Assembly (NCBI GenBank): GCA_963840235.1
Contig: CAWIYC010000003.1
Location: forward strand, 186,001-250,000
Source of the DNA: JBBRHQ01 sp963840235
GTDB taxonomy: Bacteria; Actinomycetota; Thermoleophilia; Solirubrobacterales; 70-9
Reading direction: 5' to 3'
DNA: 64,000 nt
Shown: one piece after another, positions 1 to 8,317 of the stretch
How positions within the stretch are numbered: position 1 is the stretch's first letter
How the letters are laid out: every line of letters begins with the position of its first letter
Made by a program: the position numbers and the translations under genes
The notes under the pieces: model-generated
Database searches by the model: none
What the model was told of the DNA's origin: nothing
Seen by the model: the letters and a program-made list of their open reading frames with translations, nothing else

Positions 1-1
1 C

Positions 2-103
2 GATGCGCTCCCCGACCCGTCGCGATTCGACCCAACCGCCGAGGATGAGCGCGACCTGCGGGAGCGGCTGCTTCACGCCGGGGAGCAGCGCTCCGCCCCC
101 TGA
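2..103 (+). CDS. scpB: Segregation and condensation protein B, C-terminal end only (partial)
   Basis: The window opens inside a reading frame that ends at a TGA at 101-103. The 33 visible residues are charged and helical (they include AEDERDLRERLLHAGEQ), like the tail of ScpB, the winged-helix kleisin partner of SMC. The assignment rests mainly on the neighbour: scpA-scpB-rluB is a very common order and rluB follows at 159. There is too little sequence for a domain match. If correct, the genome keeps ScpB even though its SMC protein, encoded at 42020, lacks a recognisable hinge. Confidence 0.5.
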   Translation, partial: DALPDPSRFDPTAEDERDLRERLLHAGEQRSAP

Positions 104-158
104 GCCCTGGCTCCCGGCGGACCGGGGCTGGACCGGCGGCCACCGCCACAATGGGGCG

Positions 159-854
159 GTGAGACTCGCCAAGTACCTTGCCCACGGCGGCGTCGCCTCG
201 AGGCGCGCCTCTGAGCGGATCGTCGCCGCCGGCAGGGTGACGGTCGCCGCAGAGGTCGTCACCGATCCGGCCCGCGAGGTCACCGATGCCGACGATGTTC
301 GTGTCGACGGCAGCCCGGTCAGCGGCGAGCCGCGGGAGGTCTGGGCTGTGAACAAGCCTGCCGGGGTCGTGTCGACCGCCCGCGAGCCCGGTCCACGGGC
401 CGCCGTAGTCGAGCTGGTCCCGAGTGAAGCCCGCCTCTATCCGGTCGGCCGCCTCGACGCCGACTCAACCGGCCTGCTGCTGCTCACCAACGACGGCGAG
501 CTGGCCAACCGCCTCACCCACCCTCGCTACGGGGTGCCGAAGACCTACGTGGCCGAGCTTCGCCGGCCCCCGGCGGAGCGCGACCTGAAGCGGCTCGAGC
601 TCGGGGTCAGGCTCGAGGACGGCCCGACGGCGCCCGCCCGCGTTCGCAGGACTGCCGAGTACGAGGTCGAGCTGACCCTGCGCGAGGGCCGCAACCGGCA
701 GGTGAAGAGGATGTTCGAGGCGGTCTCCAACGAGGTGGTGGGCCTCCGCCGGGTCCGCTTGGGGCCGGTGGAGCTGGGCGATCTGCGCCCGGGTCAGAGC
801 CGGCGCCTCGGCGAGGACGAGGTCGCCCGGCTCTGGGAAGATGCCGGACCGTGA
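159..854 (+). CDS. rluB: 23S rRNA pseudouridine synthase, RluB/RsuA family
   Basis: This 231-residue protein isomerises uridine to pseudouridine in ribosomal RNA. An N-terminal S4 domain (RLAKYLAHGGVASRRASE, about residues 2-20) precedes a catalytic domain with the RsuA-family active-site motif GRLDADSTGLLLLTNDG (catalytic Asp in RLDADS) and the C-terminal EGRNRQVKRM element. The reading frame is open from base 3, but the S4 domain begins at the GTG at 159, so I chose that start; upstream codons overlap the scpB tail. RluB (23S U2605) and the related RsuA and RluE are hard to separate by sequence; the scpB neighbourhood favours RluB. The stop overlaps the aroH start by 4 bp. Confidence 0.9.
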   Translation: MRLAKYLAHGGVASRRASERIVAAGRVTVAAEVVTDPAREVTDADDVRVDGSPVSGEPREVWAVNKPAGVVSTAREPGPRAAVVELVPSEARLYPVGRLDADSTGLLLLTNDGELANRLTHPRYGVPKTYVAELRRPPAERDLKRLELGVRLEDGPTAPARVRRTAEYEVELTLREGRNRQVKRMFEAVSNEVVGLRRVRLGPVELGDLRPGQSRRLGEDEVARLWEDAGP

Positions 855-1225
855 GCGAGAAGCGACTCTTCGCCGTCCGCGGCGCCGTCCAGGCCTCCGC
901 CAACGAGGCCGCGGCGATCCGCGGCGCCACGGAGGAGCTGATGCGGGAGCTGATGGAGCGCAACGGCCTCGACGCCGGGGCCATGGTCAGCTGCCTTTTC
1001 ACCACGACCGAGGACCTCGACGCCGAGTTCCCGGCGGTCGCCGCGCGGGAAATCGGGCTCGAATCGGTGCCCCTGCTCTGCACCCGCGAGATCGACGTCC
1101 CGGGATCAATGCCCCGAGTCGTCCGTGTGATGGTCCACTACTACGCGGCCCCCGACCACCAGCCCGCCCATACCTATCTCGGTGCCGCCCAGGGATTGCG
1201 CTCGGACCTTCGCGCGGCACAATAG
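851..1225 (+). CDS. aroH: Chorismate mutase, monofunctional AroH class
   Basis: This 124-residue enzyme converts chorismate to prephenate, the branch point to phenylalanine and tyrosine. Its length and sequence match the Bacillus AroH trimer family rather than the helical AroQ type: FAVRGAVQASANEAAAI at the N-terminus, CLFTTTEDLDAEFPA in the middle, and VPLLCTREIDVPGSMPRVVRVMVHY carrying the conserved active-site Cys and Arg region, in short segments. The GTG start at 851 overlaps the rluB stop in a GTGA arrangement, so the two are probably translationally coupled. It is followed by the aminotransferase, DAHP synthase, prephenate dehydrogenase and EPSP synthase genes, consistent with an aromatic amino acid operon. 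Confidence 0.92.
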   Translation: MSEKRLFAVRGAVQASANEAAAIRGATEELMRELMERNGLDAGAMVSCLFTTTEDLDAEFPAVAAREIGLESVPLLCTREIDVPGSMPRVVRVMVHYYAAPDHQPAHTYLGAAQGLRSDLRAAQ

Positions 1226-1267
1226 GTCGCCCGATGAGCGACAGCCGGCGACCCCGTCAATGACCCC

Positions 1268-2365
1268 ATGAGCATCACCTTCGCCGAGAAGCTGGCCCGG
1301 ATCCCGGGCTATCAGGCCGGCGTGCCGGCCGGGCAGGCGCCCGAGCAGATCGCCGCCGGTGAGATTGCCCAGCTGGCGTCGAACGAGTCTCCGTTCCCGC
1401 CCCACCCAGAGGTGATCGCAGCGATCGAGCGGGCGGCGCCGGCGATGAACCGCTACCCGGACCCCGGCGCCACCCTGCTGCGCCGCCGCCTGGCTGAGCG
1501 CTACGAGGTCCAGCCGGGGAACGTCTCCGTCGGCAACGGCTCCTGCGAGATCCTCCTGGCCGCAGCCGAGGCGCTCTGCGAGCCCGGCGCCGAGATCGTC
1601 TACGCCTGGCCGTCGTTCTCGATGTACCCCTACCTGGCGGCCCTCTCCGGCGCCCGCGAGATCCGCGTGCCGCTGACCGCGGGTTACGTCCACGATCTCG
1701 AGGCGATGCTGACCGAGGTCACCGCGGCGACCCAGCTGCTGGTCGTCTGCAACCCCAACAACCCGACAGGCACCTACATCGGCGCCGATGAGATCGCGTC
1801 CTTCTGCGAGCGGGTCCCGGACCACGTCACGGTGATCCTCGACGAGGCCTACATCGAGTTCCAGCAGACCGATGACCCCGACACGACGGTGGATCTGCTG
1901 CCCGACTTCCCCAACCTGGTGCTGCTGCGCACCTTCAGCAAGTGCTACGGCCTGGCGGGCCTGCGGGTCGGCTACGGGCTCGGTTCGGCGCCCTTCCGGG
2001 CCGCGGTCGATGCGGTCCGCCAGCCCTTCGACGTCAACGCGATCGCCCAGGCGGCCGCGGCGGAGGCGGTCAAGCACTCCGATGACGTCATCCGCCGGGT
2101 CGAGCAGACGATCGCGGAGCGGGTCCGGGTCGAGAATGGCCTGGTCCGGCTCGGACTCGCGACGGCGCGCACCGAGGCCAACTTCTCCTGGATCGTCCTC
2201 GGCGAGGCGGAGGACGAGGAGGTCGCCGTCGCAGGCCTCTCCGAGCGCGGCGTCCACGTGCGGCCGGGGACGCCGCTGGGCAGCCCCGGTCACATCCGGG
2301 TCACCTACGGGACCCGGGTCGAGAACGAGCGCTTCCTTGCCGCCCTCGGCGAGGCGCTCGACTAA
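1268..2365 (+). CDS. hisC: Histidinol-phosphate/aromatic aminotransferase (HisC family, PLP fold type I)
   Basis: This 365-residue aminotransferase has the HisC signatures: ASNESPFPP near residue 38, CNPNNPTGTY at 161-170, the cofactor-contacting LDEAYIEF at 191-198, and the PLP lysine K225 in RTFSKCYGLAGLR. HisC-family enzymes use histidinol phosphate or aromatic amino acids. This copy lies between chorismate mutase and DAHP synthase, with no histidine gene in the window, so it may serve phenylalanine/tyrosine transamination (often named pat or aroJ). The family is clear and the substrate is inferred from context. The ATG start at 1268 follows aroH by 42 bp. Confidence 0.85.
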   Translation: MSITFAEKLARIPGYQAGVPAGQAPEQIAAGEIAQLASNESPFPPHPEVIAAIERAAPAMNRYPDPGATLLRRRLAERYEVQPGNVSVGNGSCEILLAAAEALCEPGAEIVYAWPSFSMYPYLAALSGAREIRVPLTAGYVHDLEAMLTEVTAATQLLVVCNPNNPTGTYIGADEIASFCERVPDHVTVILDEAYIEFQQTDDPDTTVDLLPDFPNLVLLRTFSKCYGLAGLRVGYGLGSAPFRAAVDAVRQPFDVNAIAQAAAAEAVKHSDDVIRRVEQTIAERVRVENGLVRLGLATARTEANFSWIVLGEAEDEEVAVAGLSERGVHVRPGTPLGSPGHIRVTYGTRVENERFLAALGEALD

Positions 2366-2457
2366 TCGGGCCTCAACTGCTACAACCTCAGCAGGATGAA
2401 TGGCGACGGCAGTACCACGAGCACGCAGGGCGCCCCCGGCGCCGCGCTCGCTTCTGC

Positions 2458-2625
2458 CCGCTTCACATATTTCTGGCGATTTAGCTAGGCGTCCGGCCCC
2501 GCGGCTCCGAGCCGCGCCCAGATCGACCGGACCGGGCGCCGACTCACGTGCGTGGTGTGCGCGCTTGCTGCGCGCAACCGGGCAGAAAGTACGATCTTCC
2601 AACCTTGGAGAGAGGTAACGACAAG
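2458..2625 (+). promoter_or_regulatory. Probable promoter and structured leader of the DAHP synthase gene
   Basis: The 260-bp gap between hisC and aroG holds no convincing gene. Bases 2462-2487 form an AT-richer island (TTCACATATTT, then TTTAGCTA), which could be a promoter. Two short hairpins follow: GCGGCT/AGCCGC at 2501-2515 and TGCGCGC/GCGCGCA at 2558-2576. A GGAGAGAGG at 2607-2615 is a good ribosome-binding site for the ATG at 2626. No T run follows either hairpin, so a classical attenuator is not shown. Confidence 0.35.
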
Positions 2626-3708
2626 ATGATGATTGGGGTGACAGAGCAGGCACAGGACCGCGTTCGCGACCTGCGCATCGAGCGCGTGGTCGAGCTGGTG
2701 CCTCCGGCCGCGCTGCTCGAGGAGTTGCCGCTGGGCGAGCGCCGCGAGCAGACCGTGGTCGATGGCAGGGCGGCCGTGGTCGACGTTCTCGGCGGGGGCG
2801 ACGACAGGTTGCTGGTGGTGGTCGGTCCGTGCAGCGTGCACGATCCCGACGCGGCCCTCGACTACGCAAACCGGCTCAGCCGGGCCGCGGAGGACCTCGG
2901 CGACGACCTGCTGGTGGCGATGCGGGTCTACTTCGAGAAGCCGCGGACGACGACGGGCTGGAAGGGCCTGATCAACGACCCCCACCTCGACGGCTCCGGC
3001 GACGTCAACGCCGGCCTGCGGGTCGCGCGGGAGCTGCTGCTAGAGGTTCTCGACCTCGGCCTGCGCATCGGCTGCGAGTTCCTCGATCCGATCACGCCGC
3101 AGTACATCTCCGACGCGGTCGCCTGGGGTGCGATCGGCGCCCGCACGACCGAGAGCCAGATCCACCGGCAGCTGGGGTCCGGGCTGTCGATGCCGGTCGG
3201 CTTCAAGAACCGGACCGACGGCGACGTTCAGGTGGCGGTCGACGCGGTGCGGGCCGCCTCGGTGCCGCACGTCTTCGCCGGCATCGACGACGCCGGCGCC
3301 CCGGCGATCCTGCACACGACCGGCAATCCCGACTGCCACATCATCCTCCGCGGCGGCGATGCCGGCCCCAACTACGGTGCGGCCGGGATCGAGGAGGCCC
3401 TGCAGCGCCTCGACGCCGCCGGGCTTGCGCAGCGAGTCGTCGTCGACGCCTCACACGGCAACAGCAACAAGGACCCCGAGCTGCAGGTGAAGGCGGCAGC
3501 CGAGATCGCCGCCCAGGTGGCCGGAGGGAGCGGTGCGATCGCAGGCATCATGCTCGAGTCCTTCATCTGCGCCGGCAGGCAGGACCTCTCCTCCGGGCGG
3601 CCGCTGACCTACGGGCAGTCGATCACCGACGCGTGCATGGGCTGGGAGACAACCGTCGAGGCCCTCGACGGGCTCGCGGAAGCGGTCAGGGCGCGCCGCA
3701 CTCGATGA
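2626..3708 (+). CDS. aroG: 3-deoxy-7-phosphoheptulonate (DAHP) synthase, class I AroG type
   Basis: This 360-residue enzyme condenses phosphoenolpyruvate and erythrose 4-phosphate in the first step of the shikimate pathway. The E. coli-like class I-alpha motifs are all visible: VVGPCSVHDP at about 65-74, EKPRTTTGWKGLINDPHLDGS at 104-124 (catalytic Lys in KPRTT), then TESQIHRQLGSGLSMPVGFKN, ILRGG and DASHGNS, with a metal-binding Cys in GPCS. Many actinobacteria use the unrelated class II enzyme, so a class I enzyme here is worth noting. ATG codons at 2626 and 2629 both follow a GAGAGG ribosome-binding site; I chose the first. The stop overlaps tyrA by 4 bp. Confidence 0.93.
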   Translation: MMIGVTEQAQDRVRDLRIERVVELVPPAALLEELPLGERREQTVVDGRAAVVDVLGGGDDRLLVVVGPCSVHDPDAALDYANRLSRAAEDLGDDLLVAMRVYFEKPRTTTGWKGLINDPHLDGSGDVNAGLRVARELLLEVLDLGLRIGCEFLDPITPQYISDAVAWGAIGARTTESQIHRQLGSGLSMPVGFKNRTDGDVQVAVDAVRAASVPHVFAGIDDAGAPAILHTTGNPDCHIILRGGDAGPNYGAAGIEEALQRLDAAGLAQRVVVDASHGNSNKDPELQVKAAAEIAAQVAGGSGAIAGIMLESFICAGRQDLSSGRPLTYGQSITDACMGWETTVEALDGLAEAVRARRTR

Positions 3709-4790
3709 GGGTCGCCGTCCTCGGCGTTGGACTGATCGGTGGCTCGATCGGGCTGGCGGCGCGGCGGCGCCTGGGGGCCGAGGTGGTCGGCCACGACCTC
3801 GACCCGGCGACCGTTCAGGCGGCGCTCGAAGGCGGCGCCGTCGACCGTGGCGCGGTCGGCGTCGAGGAGGCCTGCAAGGGGGCGGAGATCGTCTTCTGCG
3901 CGGCCCCGGTCGGGGCCCTGGTGGAGGTCGCGGGCGCTGCGCTGGCGGCATCGGGACCGGAGACGATCGTCACCGACGCCGGCTCGACCAAGCGCGAGAT
4001 CGTCGCGGCCCTGGGAGGCGATCAGCGATTTATCGGCGGCCATCCGCTGGCCGGAGCCGAAACCGCCGGGGTCGAGAACGCCCGCGAAGAGCTGTTCGAG
4101 GGGGCTCGCTGGTACCTGACTCCGACAGCAAGATCCGGCGGGGTCCTCTACGACCGCCTCCAGCGCGTCCTCTCCGGTCTTGGCGCCAGGCCGCAGGCGA
4201 TCGAGGCGGAGGCCCATGACCGCCTGATGGCGACCGCCAGCCACCTTCCCCACGTAATTGCCAATGTCGTCGCCGACGAGGCCGCCGCCGGGTTGGGAGG
4301 CGATTCCGAGCGGCTTCCCGAGGTTGGGCCCAGCCTGCGCGATGCCACCCGCGTGGCCGGGGCCAACCCCGAGATCTGGACCGACATCCTCGCCAGCAAC
4401 CGGGAATCTGTCGCCGAGGCGGTGGACTCGGTGATCGCCCGTCTGCAGCAGGCCTCTCACCTGATCCGCGAAGGCGACAGCGATCGGCTCGCCGAATGGC
4501 AGAGGGGCGCGGGGCGAGCCCGCCGGGCGCTGCTGGACGCAGAGAGCGCCGACGGCCCGGTGCACGAGCTGCGGCTGGTGGTCCCGAACCGGCCCGGAGT
4601 GGTCGCCGGCTTGGCGCTGGCGCTCGGGGAGGCGCGGATCAACATCGAGGACATGGCCCTCTACCCGGCCCAGGACATGTCGACCGGGGCGATCAGTGTC
4701 TGGGTCGCCGGTGCCGCGGAGGCCGAGCGGGCGGCGACGCTGGTGCGGGAGATGGGACACACCGTGTCCGTGGTTGGGGCCGGCGATTAG
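3705..4790 (+). CDS. tyrA: Prephenate dehydrogenase with C-terminal ACT domain
   Basis: This 361-residue enzyme oxidatively decarboxylates prephenate to 4-hydroxyphenylpyruvate for tyrosine. It opens with a Rossmann dinucleotide-binding motif (GVGLIGGSIG, residues 7-16). TDAGSTK near 90 and GGHPLAGAE near 109 carry the conserved Ser and His, and SHLPHVIAN follows in the helical dimerisation domain. The last 80 residues (LRLVVPNRPGVVAGLALAL onward) form an ACT domain, the usual site of tyrosine feedback. The ATG overlaps the aroG stop as ATGA, and the end overlaps the probable aroA start, so aroG-tyrA-aroA is one transcription unit. Confidence 0.93.
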   Translation: MRVAVLGVGLIGGSIGLAARRRLGAEVVGHDLDPATVQAALEGGAVDRGAVGVEEACKGAEIVFCAAPVGALVEVAGAALAASGPETIVTDAGSTKREIVAALGGDQRFIGGHPLAGAETAGVENAREELFEGARWYLTPTARSGGVLYDRLQRVLSGLGARPQAIEAEAHDRLMATASHLPHVIANVVADEAAAGLGGDSERLPEVGPSLRDATRVAGANPEIWTDILASNRESVAEAVDSVIARLQQASHLIREGDSDRLAEWQRGAGRARRALLDAESADGPVHELRLVVPNRPGVVAGLALALGEARINIEDMALYPAQDMSTGAISVWVAGAAEAERAATLVREMGHTVSVVGAGD

Positions 4791-6081
4791 CCGCGCCCGC
4801 TTCAACCCCCGGGGGCCGCTTCGCGGTGCGATGCGCGCGCCGCCCGACAAGTCGATTTCGCACAGGGCGGCGCTGATCGCTGCGATGGGGGACGGCCCGA
4901 CCACGATCGGGGCCTATCTCGACTCGGCGGACACCCGCTCGACCCTGGAGGCCGTCAGGGCTCTCGGCGCCGGTGTAGCGATCGAACGCGACCGCCCGTT
5001 GCCGGCGCGGTTCGAGATCGAAGGGGTCGGTATGCGGGGGGCCGCGCCCGGTGTCGGGATCGACGTCGGCAATGCCGGGACCCTGCTGCGGCTGCTGCCG
5101 GGCTGGTTGGCGGGACAGGAGACCGGGGCCTGGACGCTCGACGGGGACGAGTCGATCAGACGCCGGCCCATGGACAGGGTGGCGGAGCCACTGCGGATGA
5201 TGGGCGCGAGGATCGAGTGCCGCGACGGGCGTCTGCCGCCGATACGCGTCGAGGGTTCCGCCTTGAGCGGGATCGAGTACCGCCTCCCGGTCGCCAGCGC
5301 CCAGGTCAAGTCCTGCCTGCTGTTCGCCGGGTTGCTGGCTGAGGGCGAGACGCGGGTGATCGAGCCCTCGCCCACCCGCGACCACTCCGAGCGCATGCTT
5401 GCTGCCGCCGGGGCCGAGGTCGCCCGCGACGGCGAGGCGGTGACGATCCGCCCGGCGGAGCGGCTCGAGCCGGGCGAGATCGTCGTTCCGGGGGACCTAT
5501 CCTCTGCCGCCTTCTTCATCGTCGCCGCGACGATCGTCCCCGGCAGCAGGGTGCGGTTGGAAGGGGTCGGGCTCAACCCCACCCGGGCCGGGGTGATCAC
5601 CGTCCTGCGACGGATGGGAGCCGCAATCGAGCTCGCCGAGGAGCGGGGGCGGGGGGGCGAGCCTGTGGGCACGATCACGGCATCGGCCGCGGCCCTGACG
5701 GGCACCAGGATCGAGGGCGACGAGATCCCGTTGGCGATAGACGAGCTGCCGCTGATCGCGCTCGCCGCCTGCTTTGCCGAGGGCGAGACGACAATTGCCG
5801 GCGCCGGAGAGCTGCGGCGGAAGGAGTCCGACCGGATCGCGACCGTGACCGAGGCGCTGACCGGACTAGGCGCCGGGATCGAGGCCACACCCGACGGGAT
5901 GGCGATCCGGGGTGGCAGCGGCATCGGCGGGGGCACGGTTCGTTCCCACGGCGATCACCGGATCGCGATGCTGGGCGCGATAGCCGGCCTCGCCTCGCGC
6001 GAGGGCGTCGAGGTCGAAGGGATCGAGGCGGCCGCCGTCAGCTACCCGGGCTTCGACTCGGACCTGGCTTCGCTCATCTGA
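4774..6081 (+). CDS. aroA: 3-phosphoshikimate 1-carboxyvinyltransferase (EPSP synthase)
   Basis: This enzyme of about 435 residues transfers the enolpyruvyl group of phosphoenolpyruvate to shikimate 3-phosphate. The family motifs are clear: PPDKSISHRA near the N-terminus, GNAGTLLRLLPG, the substrate-binding RPMDR, PGDLSSAAFF, the catalytic-region EGDEIPLAIDELPL and RRKESDRI, and a closing GDHRIAM. The frame is open from 4696 within tyrA. The first beta strand requires the PLRG segment before PPDKS, so the ATG at 4831 is too late; the TTG at 4774, overlapping tyrA by 17 bp, gives the usual length. The start is therefore inferred. Confidence 0.92.
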   Translation: MGPAISRARFNPRGPLRGAMRAPPDKSISHRAALIAAMGDGPTTIGAYLDSADTRSTLEAVRALGAGVAIERDRPLPARFEIEGVGMRGAAPGVGIDVGNAGTLLRLLPGWLAGQETGAWTLDGDESIRRRPMDRVAEPLRMMGARIECRDGRLPPIRVEGSALSGIEYRLPVASAQVKSCLLFAGLLAEGETRVIEPSPTRDHSERMLAAAGAEVARDGEAVTIRPAERLEPGEIVVPGDLSSAAFFIVAATIVPGSRVRLEGVGLNPTRAGVITVLRRMGAAIELAEERGRGGEPVGTITASAAALTGTRIEGDEIPLAIDELPLIALAACFAEGETTIAGAGELRRKESDRIATVTEALTGLGAGIEATPDGMAIRGGSGIGGGTVRSHGDHRIAMLGAIAGLASREGVEVEGIEAAAVSYPGFDSDLASLI

Positions 6082-6139
6082 GCTTCCGGGTGTCCTCAGG
6101 GACGGCTTTGACCATTGGTGTGATCGGCCGGCGCGCCGG

Positions 6140-7252
6140 TCAGAGGCCGCGCCCCTCGACATCGAGGCCCAGCTCCACCCGGCCGGCCAGCTCGTAGGTC
6201 GGAGGAGCGACCATCATGTGCTGGGCGGCCACGTGGACGTCACGGAAGCGGCGCTGCAACGGCGCGGTGTCATAGATCGAGCCAGCGCCGGCGTGGCGGA
6301 AGACTTCGTCGGTGACGCGAACGGCTGCGCTCGCCGCGTGCGTGGCAGCGATACGGAGCGAGGCGCGGCGCCCGAGGCCGATCCCTCCCTTGCTCGCGTC
6401 GGCCCACCCGGCGGCTGCCTCCGAGAGCAACAGGGCCCGAGCGGCCTTAGTCTCTCCGCGGCTGCGGGCGACCGCGGCTTGCACAACCTCGCGCTCGGCG
6501 AGCCGGCGCCGGCTGCCAGTCGGAACCTTGGTCGAGGCAAGCTCGACCAGATCGTCGATGGCGGCGCTGGCGATTCCGAGGGTGACGGCGGCGATTCCCA
6601 GGGCAAGTGTCGAGAACATGGGCAGGACGTAGAGGGGGCCGGGCTCGAGCGGCGTTCCGGGATCAGCGGCCCGCGCCGCCGGCAGCTCGAGCTCGTTCGC
6701 GGCAAAGTCGTGGCTACCGGTGCCCCGGAGCCCGGCGACCCTCCAGGTGTCGATCACCTCGACCTCGTCGCGATGCATGAAGAGCAGGCGAGGTGAGGCC
6801 TCGCCCTCGACAATGCAGCCGCCCAGCACCCAGTCGGCGTTGGCGATGTTGGATCCGAAGGGCCAGCGGCCGCTGACGGTGAGCCGGCTGCCGGCCCGTC
6901 TCGCCTGCCCGCGGGGAGTGAAGACACCGGCCAGGACCGTCTCGGGCGTGCTGAAGACTTCGCCAGCCGCATCGGGGTCGAGGTGGGCGAGGGCGAGGCC
7001 GGCCGTTGCCGAGACCATCGCGCACCAGCCGGCGGCGCCGTCGGCGCGACCGAGCAATTCCAGGGCCTCGATCATCTCCGTGATCCCGACCTCGCCGCCT
7101 CCCAAGGACGCCGGGACAAGCATTCGGTAGACCCCCGCGTCCCTGATCGCGGCGGACGACGCCTCGGGGAGGCGTCGCTCGCGCTCGCCCTCATCGGCGA
7201 GTGCGGTGGCCGTGGAAACCGCCTCGCGGGTGGCGTCAAGAAAGGCGGACAA
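6140..7252 (-). CDS. Acyl-CoA-dehydrogenase-like flavoprotein (HsaA/monooxygenase-type subgroup)
   Basis: This protein of about 370 residues has the three-part acyl-CoA dehydrogenase fold: an N-terminal helical part (RDAGVYRMLVPASLGG), a middle beta part (TVSGRWPFGSNIANADWVLGG) and a C-terminal helical bundle (FRHAGAGSIYDTAPLQRRFRDVHVAAQH). This arrangement is typical of the flavin-dependent hydroxylase and oxygenase subgroup (HsaA, DszC and relatives) rather than true acyl-CoA dehydrogenases, which keep a catalytic Glu. The frame extends upstream into the cupin gene, but a TTG at 7252 lies 17 bp after the cupin stop and fits the fold start. Substrate unknown. It is convergent with aroA. Confidence 0.75.
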   Translation of the reverse strand: MSAFLDATREAVSTATALADEGERERRLPEASSAAIRDAGVYRMLVPASLGGGEVGITEMIEALELLGRADGAAGWCAMVSATAGLALAHLDPDAAGEVFSTPETVLAGVFTPRGQARRAGSRLTVSGRWPFGSNIANADWVLGGCIVEGEASPRLLFMHRDEVEVIDTWRVAGLRGTGSHDFAANELELPAARAADPGTPLEPGPLYVLPMFSTLALGIAAVTLGIASAAIDDLVELASTKVPTGSRRRLAEREVVQAAVARSRGETKAARALLLSEAAAGWADASKGGIGLGRRASLRIAATHAASAAVRVTDEVFRHAGAGSIYDTAPLQRRFRDVHVAAQHMMVAPPTYELAGRVELGLDVEGRGL

Positions 7253-7269
7253 CCGGGTCGCGCCCCACC

Positions 7270-7602
7270 TCAGGGCGCCGCGGCACTGGGGTGGCCCACG
7301 CCGGGCCAGGGGGAGAGCAGGAGCAGCAGCCGGGAGTCCGCCCGGGCCCGCACCTCGTGGCGCTCGTTGGGCGCGAACGCCGCCAGCAGGCCCGGGCCGC
7401 CGGCGACGGCCCCGCCGGTCGAGTCCGACATCTCGACCTCTCCCGAGACGACCAGCACCCAGGCGCGTTCGTGAACCTGATGCTCTCCCATCTCCTCGCC
7501 GGCCGGCAACTCGATCACGATCGCCCGGCCCTCGTCGTCGGACTCGATCACCTCCGGTGCAAATGGCTTGACGTCGAGGGCTCCGAGGTCCCAGGTCTGC
7601 AT
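7270..7602 (-). CDS. Cupin-domain protein
   Basis: This 110-residue single-domain protein has the two cupin motifs. The first is weak (LPAGEEMGEHQVHERAWVLV, with metal-binding His and Glu positions) and the second is FAPNERHEVRA (conserved His). It closes with a hydrophobic strand LLLLLSPWPG. Small cupins bind a metal and may be enzymes or sensors; this sequence does not show which. The ATG at 7602 is preceded by a strong ribosome-binding site (GGAGG at 7613-7609, spacer 6). A TATGTT -10-like element lies at 7638-7633. It lies directly upstream of the flavoprotein gene, probably in one operon. Confidence 0.75.
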   Translation of the reverse strand: MQTWDLGALDVKPFAPEVIESDDEGRAIVIELPAGEEMGEHQVHERAWVLVVSGEVEMSDSTGGAVAGGPGLLAAFAPNERHEVRARADSRLLLLLSPWPGVGHPSAAAP

Positions 7603-7669
7603 CTTCTTCCTCCGCGGTCGCTTTGTAGCTCAAACATATCCTCGTGGAGGCACCTCTACGCTGCCAGCC

Positions 7670-8317
7670 ATGGTGATCGCAATCGATGGCCCCGCCGGCG
7701 CCGGAAAGTCATCGGTGGCGCGAGAGGTTGCCGCGGCGCTCGGGATCACCTACCTCGACTCGGGCGCGATGTACCGCTGCGTCGCGCTGGAGGCGCTCGG
7801 CCGGGGAGTCGATCTCGACGACGCGGAGGCGGTTGGCCCGATCGCCTCCGGGCTTCGGATCGGCTTCACGGAGGGCGGGGTGCGGCTCGAGGGCCGCGAT
7901 CCCGAACAGACCCGGGCGGCTATCCGCGAGCCCCGGGTCTCGACGGCCGCCTCGCGGGTTTCGGTGCACCCGCAGGTGCGCGAGGCGATGGTTGCCCGAC
8001 AGCGGGAGCTGATCGCCAGCCGTGATTTCGTCGCCGAGGGTCGGGACATCGGCACCGTCGTCTGCCCCGAGGCTCCGCTGAAGGTCTATCTCACCGCCTC
8101 CGAGCAAGAACGCGCCCGTCGCCGGTCGGCCGAGAGCGGAGAGGACTCCGGCGACGTGCTCGCCTCCCAACGCCGGCGTGACAGGCGCGACAGCGAGCGC
8201 CAGCACGGGGCGATGAGGGCGGCGCCCGACGCGGTCGAGATCGACACCACGGGGCACTCGCTGTCAGAGGTGGTCGAGCGGGTGGTCGGGCTCGCCCGGG
8301 AACGGGGACTGGCTTGA
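7670..8317 (+). CDS. cmk: Cytidylate kinase
   Basis: This 215-residue kinase phosphorylates CMP and dCMP. IDGPAGAGKSSVAREVA at residues 4-20 contains the P-loop, followed by YLDSGAMYR with the nucleotide-binding Ser and Arg, GRDIGTVVCPEA near 126, and ERARRR in the lid. The frame is open further upstream, but homology begins at MVIAIDG, giving the ATG at 7670. An aroA-cmk-der order is common in bacteria; here the reverse flavoprotein/cupin pair interrupts it between aroA and cmk. The stop overlaps the der start. Confidence 0.93.
   Translation: MVIAIDGPAGAGKSSVAREVAAALGITYLDSGAMYRCVALEALGRGVDLDDAEAVGPIASGLRIGFTEGGVRLEGRDPEQTRAAIREPRVSTAASRVSVHPQVREAMVARQRELIASRDFVAEGRDIGTVVCPEAPLKVYLTASEQERARRRSAESGEDSGDVLASQRRRDRRDSERQHGAMRAAPDAVEIDTTGHSLSEVVERVVGLARERGLA

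Noticed and set aside
1106..2869. 587-residue reverse ORF
   Set aside because: It is antisense to hisC and the aroG start, with low-complexity Arg/Gly/Pro composition, the usual shadow of GC-rich genes.
6126..6141. CCGGCGCGCCGG palindrome between aroA and the flavoprotein gene
   Set aside because: A 12-bp GC palindrome is expected often in this composition; no T run.
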